Positions 32,170-32,187 of a stretch of 32,187 nt of DNA are shown here, one piece after another. The notes under the pieces were generated by a model, which worked only from the letters and a program-made list of their open reading frames with translations, was not told where the DNA came from and did not search any database. Source of the stretch: an uncultured Muribaculaceae bacterium (GTDB lineage: Bacteria > Bacteroidota > Bacteroidia > Bacteroidales > Muribaculaceae); NCBI GenBank assembly GCA_910587355.1, contig CAJUKF010000033.1, forward strand, positions 1-32,187. The letters run 5' to 3'. The position numbers were made by a program, and so were the translations under genes. The number at the start of each line of letters is the position of its first letter. The stretch's first letter is position 1.

Positions 32170-32187
32170 ATGTTTGAAGAATTGTAT
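32170..32187 (+). CDS. Possible start of a divergent gene (partial)
   Basis: An ATG at 32170-32172 opens six codons (MFEELY) to the window edge, preceded by AGGA eight bases upstream. Divergent placement from the lipid operon is plausible, but the stretch is too short to prove coding. Confidence 0.3.

Noticed and set aside
1..32187. tRNA, rRNA, CRISPR array, insertion sequence or phage genes
   Set aside because: Looked for cloverleaf-like or conserved rRNA sequence, regularly spaced repeats, transposase or integrase motifs; none seen by eye.

Overview
The window looks like a chromosome segment from the phylum Bacteroidota, most likely an order Bacteroidales gut species (Muribaculaceae-like is my best guess, unproven). 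The evidence is: six candidate promoters with the Bacteroidota -7 box TAnnTTTG, four of them with a TTTG -33 box 19-21 bp upstream; almost no Shine-Dalgarno sequences; a 576-aa LysS with a C-terminal extension; a DxD-rich surface-lipoprotein signal; a BspA-like LRR protein with a C-terminal sorting-like domain; and an inositol-lipid style gene cluster. I see no rRNA, tRNA, CRISPR array or insertion sequence.

Layout. 1-75: start of a secreted protein running off the left edge (minus strand). 147-1727: nadB (minus). 1836-2303: C-terminal scrap of a GH78-like glycosidase (plus), ended by a perfect 21-bp hairpin at 2323-2367. 2394-12094: an eight-gene minus-strand housekeeping operon, transcribed lysS, gpsA, rlmN, pdxA, NTP-transferase, parE, coaD, S41 protease, from a clear promoter at 12185-12216.

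12562-16370: an accessory island of three plus-strand genes. Two are coiled-coil proteins that look like distant paralogues of each other. The third is a soluble M48-like zinc metallopeptidase. I do not recognise this set as a named system and regard it as the best candidate for something undescribed. 16462-23416: a plus-strand run of LRR surface protein (apparently leaderless), trmB, mrp-type ATPase, aroQ, glycosyltransferase, NAD-dependent epimerase-like protein, small membrane protein and O-methyltransferase. 23435-24399: an A+T-rich DUF3791 / DUF3990 / DUF3791-like module, probably a toxin-antitoxin-like unit with an ADP-ribosyltransferase-fold protein. 24614-25975: stand-alone TrpB2-type tryptophan synthase beta chain with its own promoter and terminator. 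26152-26607: surface-exposed PepSY-like lipoprotein.

26624-32051: a seven-gene minus-strand lipid operon. In transcription order it holds an ATP-grasp-like protein, PgpA-type phosphatase, GtrA-like protein, canonical CDP-alcohol phosphatidyltransferase, PAP2/AUR1-like inositol-phosphorylceramide-synthase-like protein, lysophospholipid acyltransferase and an atypical CDP-alcohol phosphatidyltransferase. Gene content recalls the Bacteroides inositol sphingolipid cluster, but no myo-inositol-phosphate synthase is present. A divergent gene may begin at 32170.
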